Below, piece after piece: positions 25,549 to 34,125 of a stretch of 64,000 nt of DNA. The stretch spans positions 124,001 through 188,000 of the forward strand of contig CAZCVI010000003.1 of NCBI GenBank assembly GCA_964502145.1, in the 5' to 3' direction. A model generated the notes under the pieces. That model searched no databases. It saw nothing but the letters and a program-made list of their open reading frames with translations, and was not told the origin of the DNA. The position numbers and the translations under genes are program-made. Source of the stretch: CAZCVI01 sp964502145 (GTDB lineage Bacteria; Acidobacteriota; Aminicenantia; UBA2199). How positions within the stretch are numbered: the first letter of the stretch is position 1; each line of letters opens with the position of its first letter.

Positions 25549-25764
25549 ATGGATAACACAGATGAGATAAATAATAAGAAAAACGAGATTATTTCCCAGA
25601 ATTTACTGGATATACTGGCCTGTCCTGCCTGCAAAACAGCGATCCAATTAATAGAATATAAAAAAGATGCCCACGGTTTGAAATGCGCGCATTGCAAGAG
25701 AATCTATCCTATTCGCGACGGTATCCCCGTCATGCTGATCGACGAGGCTATAACCGCTGAATAA
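25549..25764 (+). CDS. Trm112-like zinc-ribbon protein
   Basis: 71 residues with LLDILACPACK and LKCAHCKRIYPIRDGIPVML, the two CxxC pairs of the Trm112/YcaR family. Relatives activate methyltransferases or sit in LPS operons near lpxK. Here it is followed 4 bp later by a heptosyltransferase-like gene, so it may belong to the LPS cluster. Confidence 0.88.
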   Translation: MDNTDEINNKKNEIISQNLLDILACPACKTAIQLIEYKKDAHGLKCAHCKRIYPIRDGIPVMLIDEAITAE

Positions 25765-25768
25765 CCGA

Positions 25769-26800
25769 GTGGAAAACCAGAAAAACATCCTATTTATTCG
25801 CTTAAGACTGCTCGGAGATATTATATTTACCATACCAGCCATTCAAATTTACCGCGACCATTTCCCAGGCAGCCGTATCTATTATGTTGTTGAAGAAAAG
25901 TTTAGGGAGATCGCCAGTTTGATTCCCGGCATTTTTAAAGTGATCGTTATTCCCCGGAAAATGGGCCTCAAAGCGATGTGGTCCTTCAGAAAAGAGATAA
26001 AAAAGATCGCATTTGATAGCGTCGTTGATTTTCATTCCGGTCCCAAAAGCGCTCAACTCACCTTCATCAGTGGCATCAAAACCCGTATCGGCTACCGCAC
26101 CCCCAACCGCAATTGGGCCTATACCCACCTCACCCCTAGAATTATAGGTCAAATGATCGGTCAAACCTTCAGTCACTCCGTCTTCAACCAAGTCAAACTA
26201 TTAGCACACCTGGGCATACACGTGGAGTCGAACAATCTCCCCCCATACCCGCCCATCCCAATCGAACAAAGCCAGATTTCTGCAGCTCTCCAAACTATCC
26301 TCGACTCAAACTCCGGTACCAAAAGCGTGGTCATCCATGTCGGGGCGGGAAATGCGTTCAGGGATTGGGGGATTGATAAATTTTCCGCCCTCATAGAACG
26401 TCTGCAAGCCGATAAAGTTCTTGTTTATCTCGTGGGTAATGGCGAGGCCGAACAAAAAACAGGGGCGTATCTGGCCGGGCGTTTCGTTGCCGTGGATTGC
26501 ACCGGGAAAATATCCATCCCAGAATTGTTGCACCTGATTGCCCACGCCTCCGTATATGTTGGGGCTGATTCCGGTCCATTGCACCTCGCTTCCCTTACCG
26601 CCACTCCATTAATTGCCATCTACGGCCCCAATGTCCCCGAAATCAGCGGCCCCTGGCGTACAAAAAACGTCACCATTCTCCAAAAAGAAATGGCTTGCCG
26701 GCCATGTAACCAAAAAAAATGTATTTATGGTATAATACCATGTATGAAAAATATAACTATGGACGATGTGTATGAAGCAATTAACCGATATATCAAGTGA
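25769..26800 (+). CDS. Glycosyltransferase family 9 (heptosyltransferase-like)
   Basis: 343 residues starting at a GTG. The N-terminal half has IRLRLLGDIIFTIPAIQIYR and the C-terminal half HVGAGNAFRDWGIDKF, VGADSGPLHLASLTATPLIAIYGP, the ADP-heptose-binding signature of GT9. It would add heptose or a related sugar to the lipid A core at the inner membrane. CRPCNQKKCIYG near the end holds four Cys, possibly metal-binding. Its end overlaps the O-antigen ligase by 35 bp. Confidence 0.9.
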   Translation: MENQKNILFIRLRLLGDIIFTIPAIQIYRDHFPGSRIYYVVEEKFREIASLIPGIFKVIVIPRKMGLKAMWSFRKEIKKIAFDSVVDFHSGPKSAQLTFISGIKTRIGYRTPNRNWAYTHLTPRIIGQMIGQTFSHSVFNQVKLLAHLGIHVESNNLPPYPPIPIEQSQISAALQTILDSNSGTKSVVIHVGAGNAFRDWGIDKFSALIERLQADKVLVYLVGNGEAEQKTGAYLAGRFVAVDCTGKISIPELLHLIAHASVYVGADSGPLHLASLTATPLIAIYGPNVPEISGPWRTKNVTILQKEMACRPCNQKKCIYGIIPCMKNITMDDVYEAINRYIK

Positions 26801-28019
26801 CCTATCATTTTATCTGACACTCGGGTTCCTATTCCTGATCCCCTTTTCCATCGCCGCCTGCTACATATTATTCACCCTGCTGCTGCTCCAGCTTAGCTTT
26901 TTTAGCGTGAACATCTTAAAAAATAGGAACCACCCCCCGCTACCCGGAGTTCCTGGGGCCACCTTTCCCACCTTGCCCGGGTATTACAAGTACTTTCTTC
27001 TTTTCATTCTCGCCACCTTCATTTCCACCCTATTTGCCATTGATATCTCGCTCAGTTTAAATGACAACCGGGAGTTTTTTATTTATTTATTGATCCCCCT
27101 GCTCCTGCTCGTCCTGAACTCGCGAAAGCGTCTCTTATATTCAGCCCTGGTCGTGCTCGCTTCCGCGCTCGTCTCTTCCCTGTGGGGCATTGTCCAGTCT
27201 GTTATTAACGGCATCAACCTCGACCATCGTCTCCAAGGCGCCACCTCCCACTGGATGACCTATGCCGGACTATTGATGTTCCCCTTCATCTTCTTTTTTG
27301 TCTACGCCTTTTACGAAAAAAGAAAAAAAATAAAAATGCTTTTGACCCTCTCCCTTGCGATTATCCTCATTCCGATCCTGCTCTCCCTGACCCGCTCGGT
27401 GTGGGTAGGAATATTTATCGCCCTCGGTATTTTTATCATTTATTATAAGCCCAAAATTTTGGTTCTCGTGATTCCCGTCTTCCTTTGCCTGTTGCTGCTA
27501 CTCCCCGGTTCCGTCAAAAGCAGGTTGACCTCTATTTTTGATATGAACAATGACACCAACAAGGACCGCCTCTATATGGTTCAAATTGCGGTTAAGATTT
27601 TCAAGGACTACCCCCTCACCGGCGTCGGCCCCAACGGTATCGAAAAAGTCTACCATCTCTATAAACCAGCCGCCGCAGAGCAAACCAATACCCATCTGCA
27701 CAATAATTTCCTGCAAATACTGGCCGAACGCGGCATCTTCGCTTTAATAATGCTTCTGCTTGCATTTGGTTCCGTTATTTTACTGCTCATTCAAAAAATG
27801 AGGCCCCATAAAAAACCCGCTCAAGAGGAAAAAGCCGTCGCCACAGCCGTGTTGTTCGTGTTTATCGGATTTCTCATTGCCGGGTTATTCGAATATAACT
27901 TCGGGGACTCCGAGGTCAAATTTTTACTTTTTTACTTTCTCAGCATTCCTTTTCTCCCCGTATTCGCAGATGCTTCAGATGCCGCAGACTCCCCGTCGCC
28001 TAAAATTGAAGGAGTCTAA
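26766..28019 (+). CDS. O-antigen ligase (Wzy_C family)
   Basis: 417 residues, about 10-12 predicted TM helices. The conserved region LTRSVWVGIFIALGIF is followed by a periplasmic loop LTGVGPNGIEKVYHLYKP and THLHNNFLQILAERGIFAL, matching the WaaL/Wzy family Arg and His residues. It transfers polymer from undecaprenyl-PP to lipid A-core. A polymerase or other member of the family is possible; family-level certainty only. It overlaps the glycosyltransferase and sits 2 bp from the heptose kinase gene. Confidence 0.85.
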   Translation: MCMKQLTDISSDLSFYLTLGFLFLIPFSIAACYILFTLLLLQLSFFSVNILKNRNHPPLPGVPGATFPTLPGYYKYFLLFILATFISTLFAIDISLSLNDNREFFIYLLIPLLLLVLNSRKRLLYSALVVLASALVSSLWGIVQSVINGINLDHRLQGATSHWMTYAGLLMFPFIFFFVYAFYEKRKKIKMLLTLSLAIILIPILLSLTRSVWVGIFIALGIFIIYYKPKILVLVIPVFLCLLLLLPGSVKSRLTSIFDMNNDTNKDRLYMVQIAVKIFKDYPLTGVGPNGIEKVYHLYKPAAAEQTNTHLHNNFLQILAERGIFALIMLLLAFGSVILLLIQKMRPHKKPAQEEKAVATAVLFVFIGFLIAGLFEYNFGDSEVKFLLFYFLSIPFLPVFADASDAADSPSPKIEGV

Positions 28020-28021
28020 CC

Positions 28022-29008
28022 ATGATCAGTATGCAACGCGTTAAAGAAATTTGTGCGCAATTCCAAGATAAAAGAATTCTTATCTTTGGCGATATCATCC
28101 TTGACAAGTATATTTTTGGCACTGTCGACCGGATATCCCCCGAAGCACCCGTTCCCGTCGTGAAAGTAGAGTCCGAGGAGTGCCGTTGTGGGGGTGCTGG
28201 TAACGTGGCCATCAACATTGATAAATTGGGAGCCGATGGTCTCCTAATGGGCATTACCGGCGATGATCACTATGCCAATGAACTCTTTAAAATCAAAAAA
28301 AGCGGCAACCTTATCATCAAATCCCCAGCCAATCAAACCCTCGTAAAAACCCGGCTCATCTCTCAAAGACAACAAATTGCCAGAATCGACTGGGAAGTAC
28401 CCTTACAAATCACCCAGGAAATCGAGAACACCATCGCCACCACACTCGAACAATTCAATATATCCAACCTCCACGGTATTATCGTGTCCGATTACGCCAA
28501 AGGCACCCTGAACCAAAACATCATGGCAAAACTGGAAGAAAAGGCCACCACCCTGGGGATTCCTATTTTTGTCGACCCCAAACCCCCAAATTACCATTTA
28601 TACAAACGGATCACTGGCATCACTCCAAACCTAAAAGAAGCCGAAGCCATTATTCAGAAAAAAATTCGTAGCGATGTCGATGCCGCTACCGCCGTAAAAT
28701 TGATCCGCCGTAAATTCAACAGCACCTTTTCTATTATCACCCGCGGTGACCAGGGAATCAGTGCCGTTGAGAAGGGAAAAGTTCCCTTCCATCTCCCCGC
28801 CTTCAACCATGAAGTCTTTGATGTCACCGGTGCCGGGGATACCGTCGCTTCACTCCTGATGTTGGCATTGGTCTCCGGCGCAAACATTAAAGAGGCCGTA
28901 GCACTGGCCAATGCAGCCGCTTCCATCGTCGTCGAAAAAATTGGCGCCTCCCAGGTCACTGTCGATGAACTCCTCGAACGCATGAAATTTCTCTTAAAAA
29001 ACGGCTAA
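28022..29008 (+). CDS. D-glycero-beta-D-manno-heptose-7-phosphate kinase domain protein
   Basis: 328 residues, PfkB/ribokinase fold: ILIFGDIILDKYIFGTVDRI, RISPEAPVPVV (HldE-specific), CGGAGNVAINI, and the C-terminal VFDVTGAGDTVASLLMLAL with catalytic Asp in GAGD. It phosphorylates heptose-7-phosphate to heptose-1,7-bisphosphate for ADP-heptose. The nucleotidyltransferase domain of HldE is absent, so this is the single-domain form (HldA/RfaE1), with a separate partner expected elsewhere. Confidence 0.9.
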   Translation: MISMQRVKEICAQFQDKRILIFGDIILDKYIFGTVDRISPEAPVPVVKVESEECRCGGAGNVAINIDKLGADGLLMGITGDDHYANELFKIKKSGNLIIKSPANQTLVKTRLISQRQQIARIDWEVPLQITQEIENTIATTLEQFNISNLHGIIVSDYAKGTLNQNIMAKLEEKATTLGIPIFVDPKPPNYHLYKRITGITPNLKEAEAIIQKKIRSDVDAATAVKLIRRKFNSTFSIITRGDQGISAVEKGKVPFHLPAFNHEVFDVTGAGDTVASLLMLALVSGANIKEAVALANAAASIVVEKIGASQVTVDELLERMKFLLKNG

Positions 29009-29088
29009 AAAAACGGATTGATATCTCCCCGCTTATTGACAGTTGATACCTGAAATGATAAACTTTAATCTTTTTTGAAAGATTTTTT

Positions 29089-29116
29089 TTGAAAATTTGG
29101 ATATCTGTACTATAAT
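29089..29116 (+). promoter_or_regulatory. Promoter of the lptB-rpoN operon
   Basis: TTGAAA, 16-nt spacer, TATAAT, about 44 bp before lptB. Confidence 0.55.
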
Positions 29117-29159
29117 ATAATATACCATATTGATATGATAAGCGACTGCGAAAAATGAA

Positions 29160-29876
29160 ATGAAACGGTTAGAAGGGACGAACATAAGTAAATCTTTTAA
29201 AAACAGATTGGTGGTCAACAAGGTTACCCTGGAGGTGAATCAGGGTGAAATTGTTGGCTTGCTTGGCCCAAATGGAGCGGGTAAAACCACGACTTTTTTA
29301 ATGATGTTGGGGGTTTACAAACCAGAAACAGGGAATATACTGTTGAATAATATGGATATTACCCGGCAACCCGTTTACATACGCGCCAGGGAAGGGATCA
29401 GCTTCTTGCCTCAGGAACCCTCTATTTTTAAAGGACTGACAGTTCAGGAGAATATTCTCGCCATCATGGACATGCATCCCTCCCGCAAATCCCCGCACAT
29501 TGATATCATACTCGCCGAAATGGGATTGACCGAATTAAAAAACAGGAAAGCCTACGTGCTCTCCGGCGGCGAACGAAGAAGATTGGAAATTGCCCGCTCC
29601 CTGGTACTTTCTCCCGACTTCCTCCTCCTTGATGAGCCCTTTGCCGGTATCGATCCCATCCAGATCAAAGAACTACAGAACCTCATCATCTCACTCAAAG
29701 AAAAGGGACTGGGCGTGATTATTACCGATCACAATGTCAGGGAGATATTAAAAATTACGGACCGCTCTTATATCATTAACCGGGGCGAAGTGATATTCCA
29801 GGGCGATTCCAATACACTGTTCACCAACCAAAGGGTCAAAGATGAATACCTCGGAAAAGAATTCAGGTGGAACTAA
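29160..29876 (+). CDS. lptB: LPS export ABC transporter ATP-binding protein
   Basis: 238 residues with full ABC ATPase motifs: Walker A GPNGAGKTTTF, Q-loop FLPQEPSIFKGLTV, signature LSGGERRRLEIAR, Walker B FLLLDEPFAGIDP and H-loop TDHNV. The LptB-specific DPIQIKEL and IITDHNVREIL stretches are present. It powers LPS extraction from the inner membrane with LptFG. It sits directly before rpoN (stop and start abut), the classic lptB-rpoN-hpf-ptsN order. No lptA/lptC is in front. Confidence 0.95.
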   Translation: MKRLEGTNISKSFKNRLVVNKVTLEVNQGEIVGLLGPNGAGKTTTFLMMLGVYKPETGNILLNNMDITRQPVYIRAREGISFLPQEPSIFKGLTVQENILAIMDMHPSRKSPHIDIILAEMGLTELKNRKAYVLSGGERRRLEIARSLVLSPDFLLLDEPFAGIDPIQIKELQNLIISLKEKGLGVIITDHNVREILKITDRSYIINRGEVIFQGDSNTLFTNQRVKDEYLGKEFRWN

Positions 29877-31280
29877 ATGTCTACAAGATTAAACTTAAAA
29901 AGCAGCCAACAGATCACTATTAATCCGGTCATTCACTCTTTTATCGGTTTTTTGCCTTTGAGTCGTTCCGAGTTCGTCGATAAAATTAAAAACGAAGTCG
30001 AATCCAACCCCATGCTCGATATTGAAAAACCAGAATCTATCACCGATAGAGAGGAACCCAATATCCAGGTCACAGACATGGAAAAAAGAATGGAACGCGC
30101 CGATGAATCCTATCTGACCCAGTACAAGGAAGAAGGATTCCTGCGCAAAGGCGACGACAAACTCGATAAAAACAGGGCTATCGAACTTTTTACCGAATCC
30201 CCCATCACACTGTCCGATCACCTGATGGAACAGGCCATGAGTCAATTCAATGACCAGGAAATGGAGATTGCCTCCCATATTATCTATAATCTCAATAGCG
30301 ATGGCTACATGGACACCGAGATCGAATCCATCGCCTCTTCTATCGGCACAACCCCCGAAGAAATCGAACGTATCCGGTACATTATCAAAACCTTTGATCC
30401 ACCCGGCGTGGCGTCAAAATCCTTGACCGAATGCCTGCTTGCCCAGATCGACGATACTCCCGAACAAAAACATTTAAAAGAACTCGTCACCCACCACCTC
30501 GAAGACCTCTCCAAATCAAAATACATTGAAATCGCCAAAAACATGGGCATTGATAAAGCCGAATTAAACGCCATTATCTCCCAATTAAAACGCTTAGACC
30601 CCAAACCCGGTGCCACCTTTGAGAAAACCGAGGTCGATTATGCCGATGTCGACCTCCTGCTCATCAAGGAAGGCAATGAATACAAGGTCAAATATATCGA
30701 GGAAGGTATCCCACGCATGATGTTGTCCAGCTACTATGAAGAGATGCTGAAAAAAATTCCCGATAAAAAAACCAAATCCTATCTTAAAGACCGCTCCAGA
30801 AATGCCCAGCTTTTTATCGAGGGCATGGACCTACGCAAAACCATGATCGTCAAAATTGCCGAACTCCTCGTAAAAATCCAAAAGGATTACCTCGATTTCG
30901 GCGAAAAATGGAAAAAACCTCTTTCCATGAAAGATATCGCCAAGGAACTCAATTACAATGAATCCACTATCTCCAGGGCTGTGAACAGCAAATTTATTGC
31001 CACTGAAAAAGGCCTGATCAGTCTCAAAAATTTCTTTTCTTACGGCATCAAGGGCGAATTTGGCTTCAAACACTCCGTGGAAACCATCATCGACAAAATC
31101 AAAAAAATCATCGAGGAAGAAGCCAAAAATGACCCCCTATCCGACCAGCATATCGCTGAAAAATTGGCTTCCCTGGGAATTAAAATTTCCCGCCGAACCA
31201 TCAGGAACTACCGGGATGAAATGAACATACCCAATTCATCCAAACGAAAAGAGGAATATACATTAAATGAAATCAGTTAG
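29877..31280 (+). CDS. rpoN: RNA polymerase sigma-54 factor
   Basis: 467 residues. Region I (LKSSQQITINPVIHSFIGFL) is recognisable but diverges from the usual QQL..TPQLQQAI.LL pattern. The core-binding domain follows (about 95-260), then an HTH region (LSMKDIAKELNYNESTISRA) and the C-terminal RpoN box ISRRTIRNYRDEM. It directs polymerase to -24/-12 promoters and needs NtrC-type AAA activators; one is encoded at 41.5 kb. The first codon abuts the lptB stop. Confidence 0.94.
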   Translation: MSTRLNLKSSQQITINPVIHSFIGFLPLSRSEFVDKIKNEVESNPMLDIEKPESITDREEPNIQVTDMEKRMERADESYLTQYKEEGFLRKGDDKLDKNRAIELFTESPITLSDHLMEQAMSQFNDQEMEIASHIIYNLNSDGYMDTEIESIASSIGTTPEEIERIRYIIKTFDPPGVASKSLTECLLAQIDDTPEQKHLKELVTHHLEDLSKSKYIEIAKNMGIDKAELNAIISQLKRLDPKPGATFEKTEVDYADVDLLLIKEGNEYKVKYIEEGIPRMMLSSYYEEMLKKIPDKKTKSYLKDRSRNAQLFIEGMDLRKTMIVKIAELLVKIQKDYLDFGEKWKKPLSMKDIAKELNYNESTISRAVNSKFIATEKGLISLKNFFSYGIKGEFGFKHSVETIIDKIKKIIEEEAKNDPLSDQHIAEKLASLGIKISRRTIRNYRDEMNIPNSSKRKEEYTLNEIS

Positions 31281-31327
31281 TTTTAGAAATTTAATAGAAA
31301 TTAGTATTACGACCGAAGGAGTATAAC

Positions 31328-31885
31328 ATGAGCATTAAATTTACCTCAAAAAATGTCAAATTCACCGGTGCATTAAAAGCGTATACCGAAAAGAATCTGA
31401 AGAGCATTGAAAAAATCAGCGGCGATATTATTGATGCTGAAGTCATCGTCAATGAAGAAAAATTGGACTTCAAAGTTGAAATTACCCTCAAGACCAAACT
31501 TCACTCCTATCACATCCAAGATAGCGACCCCATTCTTAAACAAGCCTTACGCTCGACCATTAATACCCTCAAAACCCAGGCTAAGAAAAACAAAGACAAA
31601 TTCAAATTGGAAAAAAAGCGCCACAATAAAGAGGGCATATTCAGACGCTTACTCGGCGGTGGTCAAGAACAGCCAGAAACCGAGGAACCCACTGAAAAAT
31701 CAGTTACCGGCGCCATTACCGTCTCTGAAAATTACTCCCGCAAACCCCTCTCTGTCGAAGAAGCCATTTTTTTCCTCAAAGACAGCGGCGAAAATGCCTA
31801 CATGTTCATCAATGTGGAAACCAATAAAATGTCCGTCCTCTTTTACGACGACCAAAAAAACCTTTCCATTATTGAGGCCGTATAA
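31328..31885 (+). CDS. hpf: Ribosome hibernation promoting factor, long form
   Basis: 185 residues. The N-terminal ~95 residues form the beta-alpha-beta ribosome-binding domain (FTGALKAYTEKNLKSIEKI), then a linker and the C-terminal dimerisation domain (KPLSVEEAIFFLKDSGENAY, MSVLFYDDQKNLSIIE). The long form alone can dimerise 70S ribosomes into 100S particles. AAGGAG before the ATG. The following 170 bp to ptsN hold nothing recognisable. Confidence 0.93.
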   Translation: MSIKFTSKNVKFTGALKAYTEKNLKSIEKISGDIIDAEVIVNEEKLDFKVEITLKTKLHSYHIQDSDPILKQALRSTINTLKTQAKKNKDKFKLEKKRHNKEGIFRRLLGGGQEQPETEEPTEKSVTGAITVSENYSRKPLSVEEAIFFLKDSGENAYMFINVETNKMSVLFYDDQKNLSIIEAV

Positions 31886-32057
31886 TTTACATCAGTTCTT
31901 CTTGATACGGACATGTGATCTCGACGATGATTGTATTCGGAAAGGTCGACGTTAAAAGAATAATGTAACAGCCATAAGAATAGACATAATAAAAAATGCT
32001 GAATCTTAGCAACAAGCACCATCAATACATATGTGACGAGGAAACGAAACAAAAAAG

Positions 32058-32525
32058 ATGAAACTCTATAACAGTTTAAAACCGGAATTTATCCAACTGA
32101 ATTGCGTCGCTTCCAACACGGAAGCCATACTCAAGGAATTACTCCACGGATTAAAAGTGCAAAATAAAATATCCGATGAAAAACTGATCCTGGAGAAACT
32201 CATCGAGAGAGAAAAACTCGGCTCCACATCCATTGGCAATCATTCTGCTGTCCCCCATACCAAGCTCAAGGATTTGAAAGAACCCATTATTTCCATTGGC
32301 ACCTCCCGAAAAGGTATCCAGTATCACGAATCCGACAAGGAGCTCGTTAATCTGGTGATTTTAATCCTCTCCCCCAATTATTCTCCAGTCATCCATCTCC
32401 AGATACTCGCAGCCGCCGCGTCCCTGATAAAAAAAGCAGGCCCCATGATCAAAACTATTCTCACCGCCCAAAGCCCAGAAGAGCTGATCCGCGTGGTACA
32501 GAAGTATGAATCCAGCACTGATTAA
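32058..32525 (+). CDS. ptsN: PTS EIIA, nitrogen-regulatory type
   Basis: 155 residues, fructose/mannitol-type EIIA fold. The active His lies in GNHSAVPHTKLKDL (usual GxGxAIPH). It accepts phosphate from HPr and acts as a regulator rather than a sugar carrier. It overlaps hprK by 20 bp, so translation is coupled. Confidence 0.92.
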   Translation: MKLYNSLKPEFIQLNCVASNTEAILKELLHGLKVQNKISDEKLILEKLIEREKLGSTSIGNHSAVPHTKLKDLKEPIISIGTSRKGIQYHESDKELVNLVILILSPNYSPVIHLQILAAAASLIKKAGPMIKTILTAQSPEELIRVVQKYESSTD

Positions 32526-33444
32526 ACCCAAGCCCGGCGTCGACGTCAACACCGTCGTCCACTACAGCGAAGTGGAGATCACACGCGTTTATAATGAGAA
32601 GTGGGTCTCCAATCAAATCTATCACTCCGGCGTGCAAAAACCCGGGCTCGCCCTCGCCGGTTACACCAAATACCTCGACGAAGAACAACTCCAGATATTC
32701 GGAAAAACAGAGATCGGATATCTCAGGCAATTACCCAGGCACGAATTTGAAAAATGCCTGCGAAACTTCATGGCCAAAAAAATACCCGGCATTGTCGTTT
32801 CCGAGAACCAGGATGTCGACGAGGCCGTGATTGATATCGCTGCCAAATACAAAACTCCCATTCTCGTTTCCAATTTAAGAAGTTCTTTGCTGATTCCCCG
32901 ATTAACCAGCTTCCTGTATGGCAACTTCTCCGAAAAAATAAGGATCAACGGCGTCATGATGGATATTCAAGGACAGGGCATACTCATCACCGGCCCCTCC
33001 GGCATCGGTAAAAGCGAAACCGCCCTCGAACTGATCAACAAGGGAAGCCACCTCGTTTCCGACGACCTCGTCGAATTTTATCTCAACTCCAACGACGAAC
33101 CCGTGGGCCGTTCTGTCGATCGCATAAAAAGATGGCTGGAAGTCCGGGGACTCGGTATCATTAACATCGTCGATATGTACGGCGTAGGCGCACTACGGGA
33201 AAAAAAGAAATTAGACCTTGTCATCAGCTTGGAAAAATGGAACCCCAAGAAAAAATACGACCGACTGGGTGAAGGTAACCTCTATTTTAATATCCTGGGA
33301 AAAGATATTCCCATGTTTAATCTACCCGTTGCCGTGGGACGAAACCTTTCCACACTCATCGAAGTCGCTGTCAAATATTTCATATCCAGGAAAAATGGCA
33401 GCGTGTCTTTTATTGAAAAATTATATGGGAAAGAGGAAAAATGA
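32506..33444 (+). CDS. hprK: HPr kinase/phosphorylase
   Basis: 312 residues. The N-terminal domain precedes the catalytic C-terminal domain with P-loop GPSGIGKSETALELI (near 160), LVSDDLVEF and the signature LEVRGLGIINIVDMYGVGA. It phosphorylates HPr on Ser46 using ATP or PPi and reverses the reaction. It overlaps both neighbours. Confidence 0.95.
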   Translation: MNPALIKPKPGVDVNTVVHYSEVEITRVYNEKWVSNQIYHSGVQKPGLALAGYTKYLDEEQLQIFGKTEIGYLRQLPRHEFEKCLRNFMAKKIPGIVVSENQDVDEAVIDIAAKYKTPILVSNLRSSLLIPRLTSFLYGNFSEKIRINGVMMDIQGQGILITGPSGIGKSETALELINKGSHLVSDDLVEFYLNSNDEPVGRSVDRIKRWLEVRGLGIINIVDMYGVGALREKKKLDLVISLEKWNPKKKYDRLGEGNLYFNILGKDIPMFNLPVAVGRNLSTLIEVAVKYFISRKNGSVSFIEKLYGKEEK

Positions 33445-33845
33445 TAAAAGCATTTATTATCACACATGGAAACCTGGGCAGAGAACTGGTCACCGTGGCC
33501 GAGGCAATCCTCGAAACCAAATCCGATATTGAGTGTATCAGCTTTGACTGGAAGGAAGACGGTTCGAATGCCGTTCAAAAGGTAGATAATTATCTAAAAA
33601 AATACAGGGATGAAAATATCATTATCTTTACCGATATGTTTGGCGGCTCGCCAACCAATATATGCATCAAATTCCATAAAAAAAATGTCGAGATCATTAC
33701 TGGCATAAATTTGCCGGGACTGCTGAAATTTTTGACCCACCGGGACAAAAAAATCAATTTCAAAGAAGTGATAAAAGAAATTCAAAAAGGAGCTATCGAT
33801 GGTATTAATGTCGTCGGGGAGTACTTAGGAGAAAAGAAATCATGA
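33441..33845 (+). CDS. PTS EIIA, mannose family
   Basis: 134 residues with active His in ITHGNLGREL (near residue 9) and TDMFGGSPTN, the second EIIA-Man landmark. It starts by an ATGA overlap with hprK and ends by ATGA overlap with HPr. No EIIB, EIIC or EIID is found, so it is probably a regulatory phosphoacceptor. Confidence 0.92.
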   Translation: MIKAFIITHGNLGRELVTVAEAILETKSDIECISFDWKEDGSNAVQKVDNYLKKYRDENIIIFTDMFGGSPTNICIKFHKKNVEIITGINLPGLLKFLTHRDKKINFKEVIKEIQKGAIDGINVVGEYLGEKKS

Positions 33846-34111
33846 TTAAAGAGACTATAGAGATTACTAACAAATTAGGCCTTCACGCCAGGGCATCCGC
33901 CAAACTATCCCATATGGCAAATGGCTTTCAAGCGGACATTTTCTTGATATACCAGGGAGATCGCGTCAATGCCAAAAGCCTGCTGGGAATACTTACCCTC
34001 GCCGCTTCAGTAGGAAATTCCATCACCATCGAAACCTCCGGTGTCGATGATAAAAAAGCAAGCGATGAGATCATCAAACTTTTCAAGGCAAAGTTTGACG
34101 AGGAAAGTTAA
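33842..34111 (+). CDS. ptsH: HPr phosphocarrier protein
   Basis: 89 residues. LGLHARASAKL contains the His15 phosphorylation site and AKSLLGILTLAA the Ser46 site, so both the EI and the HprK inputs are conserved. Overlaps the EIIA-Man gene. Confidence 0.95.
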   Translation: MIKETIEITNKLGLHARASAKLSHMANGFQADIFLIYQGDRVNAKSLLGILTLAASVGNSITIETSGVDDKKASDEIIKLFKAKFDEES

Positions 34112-34125
34112 GCATTTCCCCCATC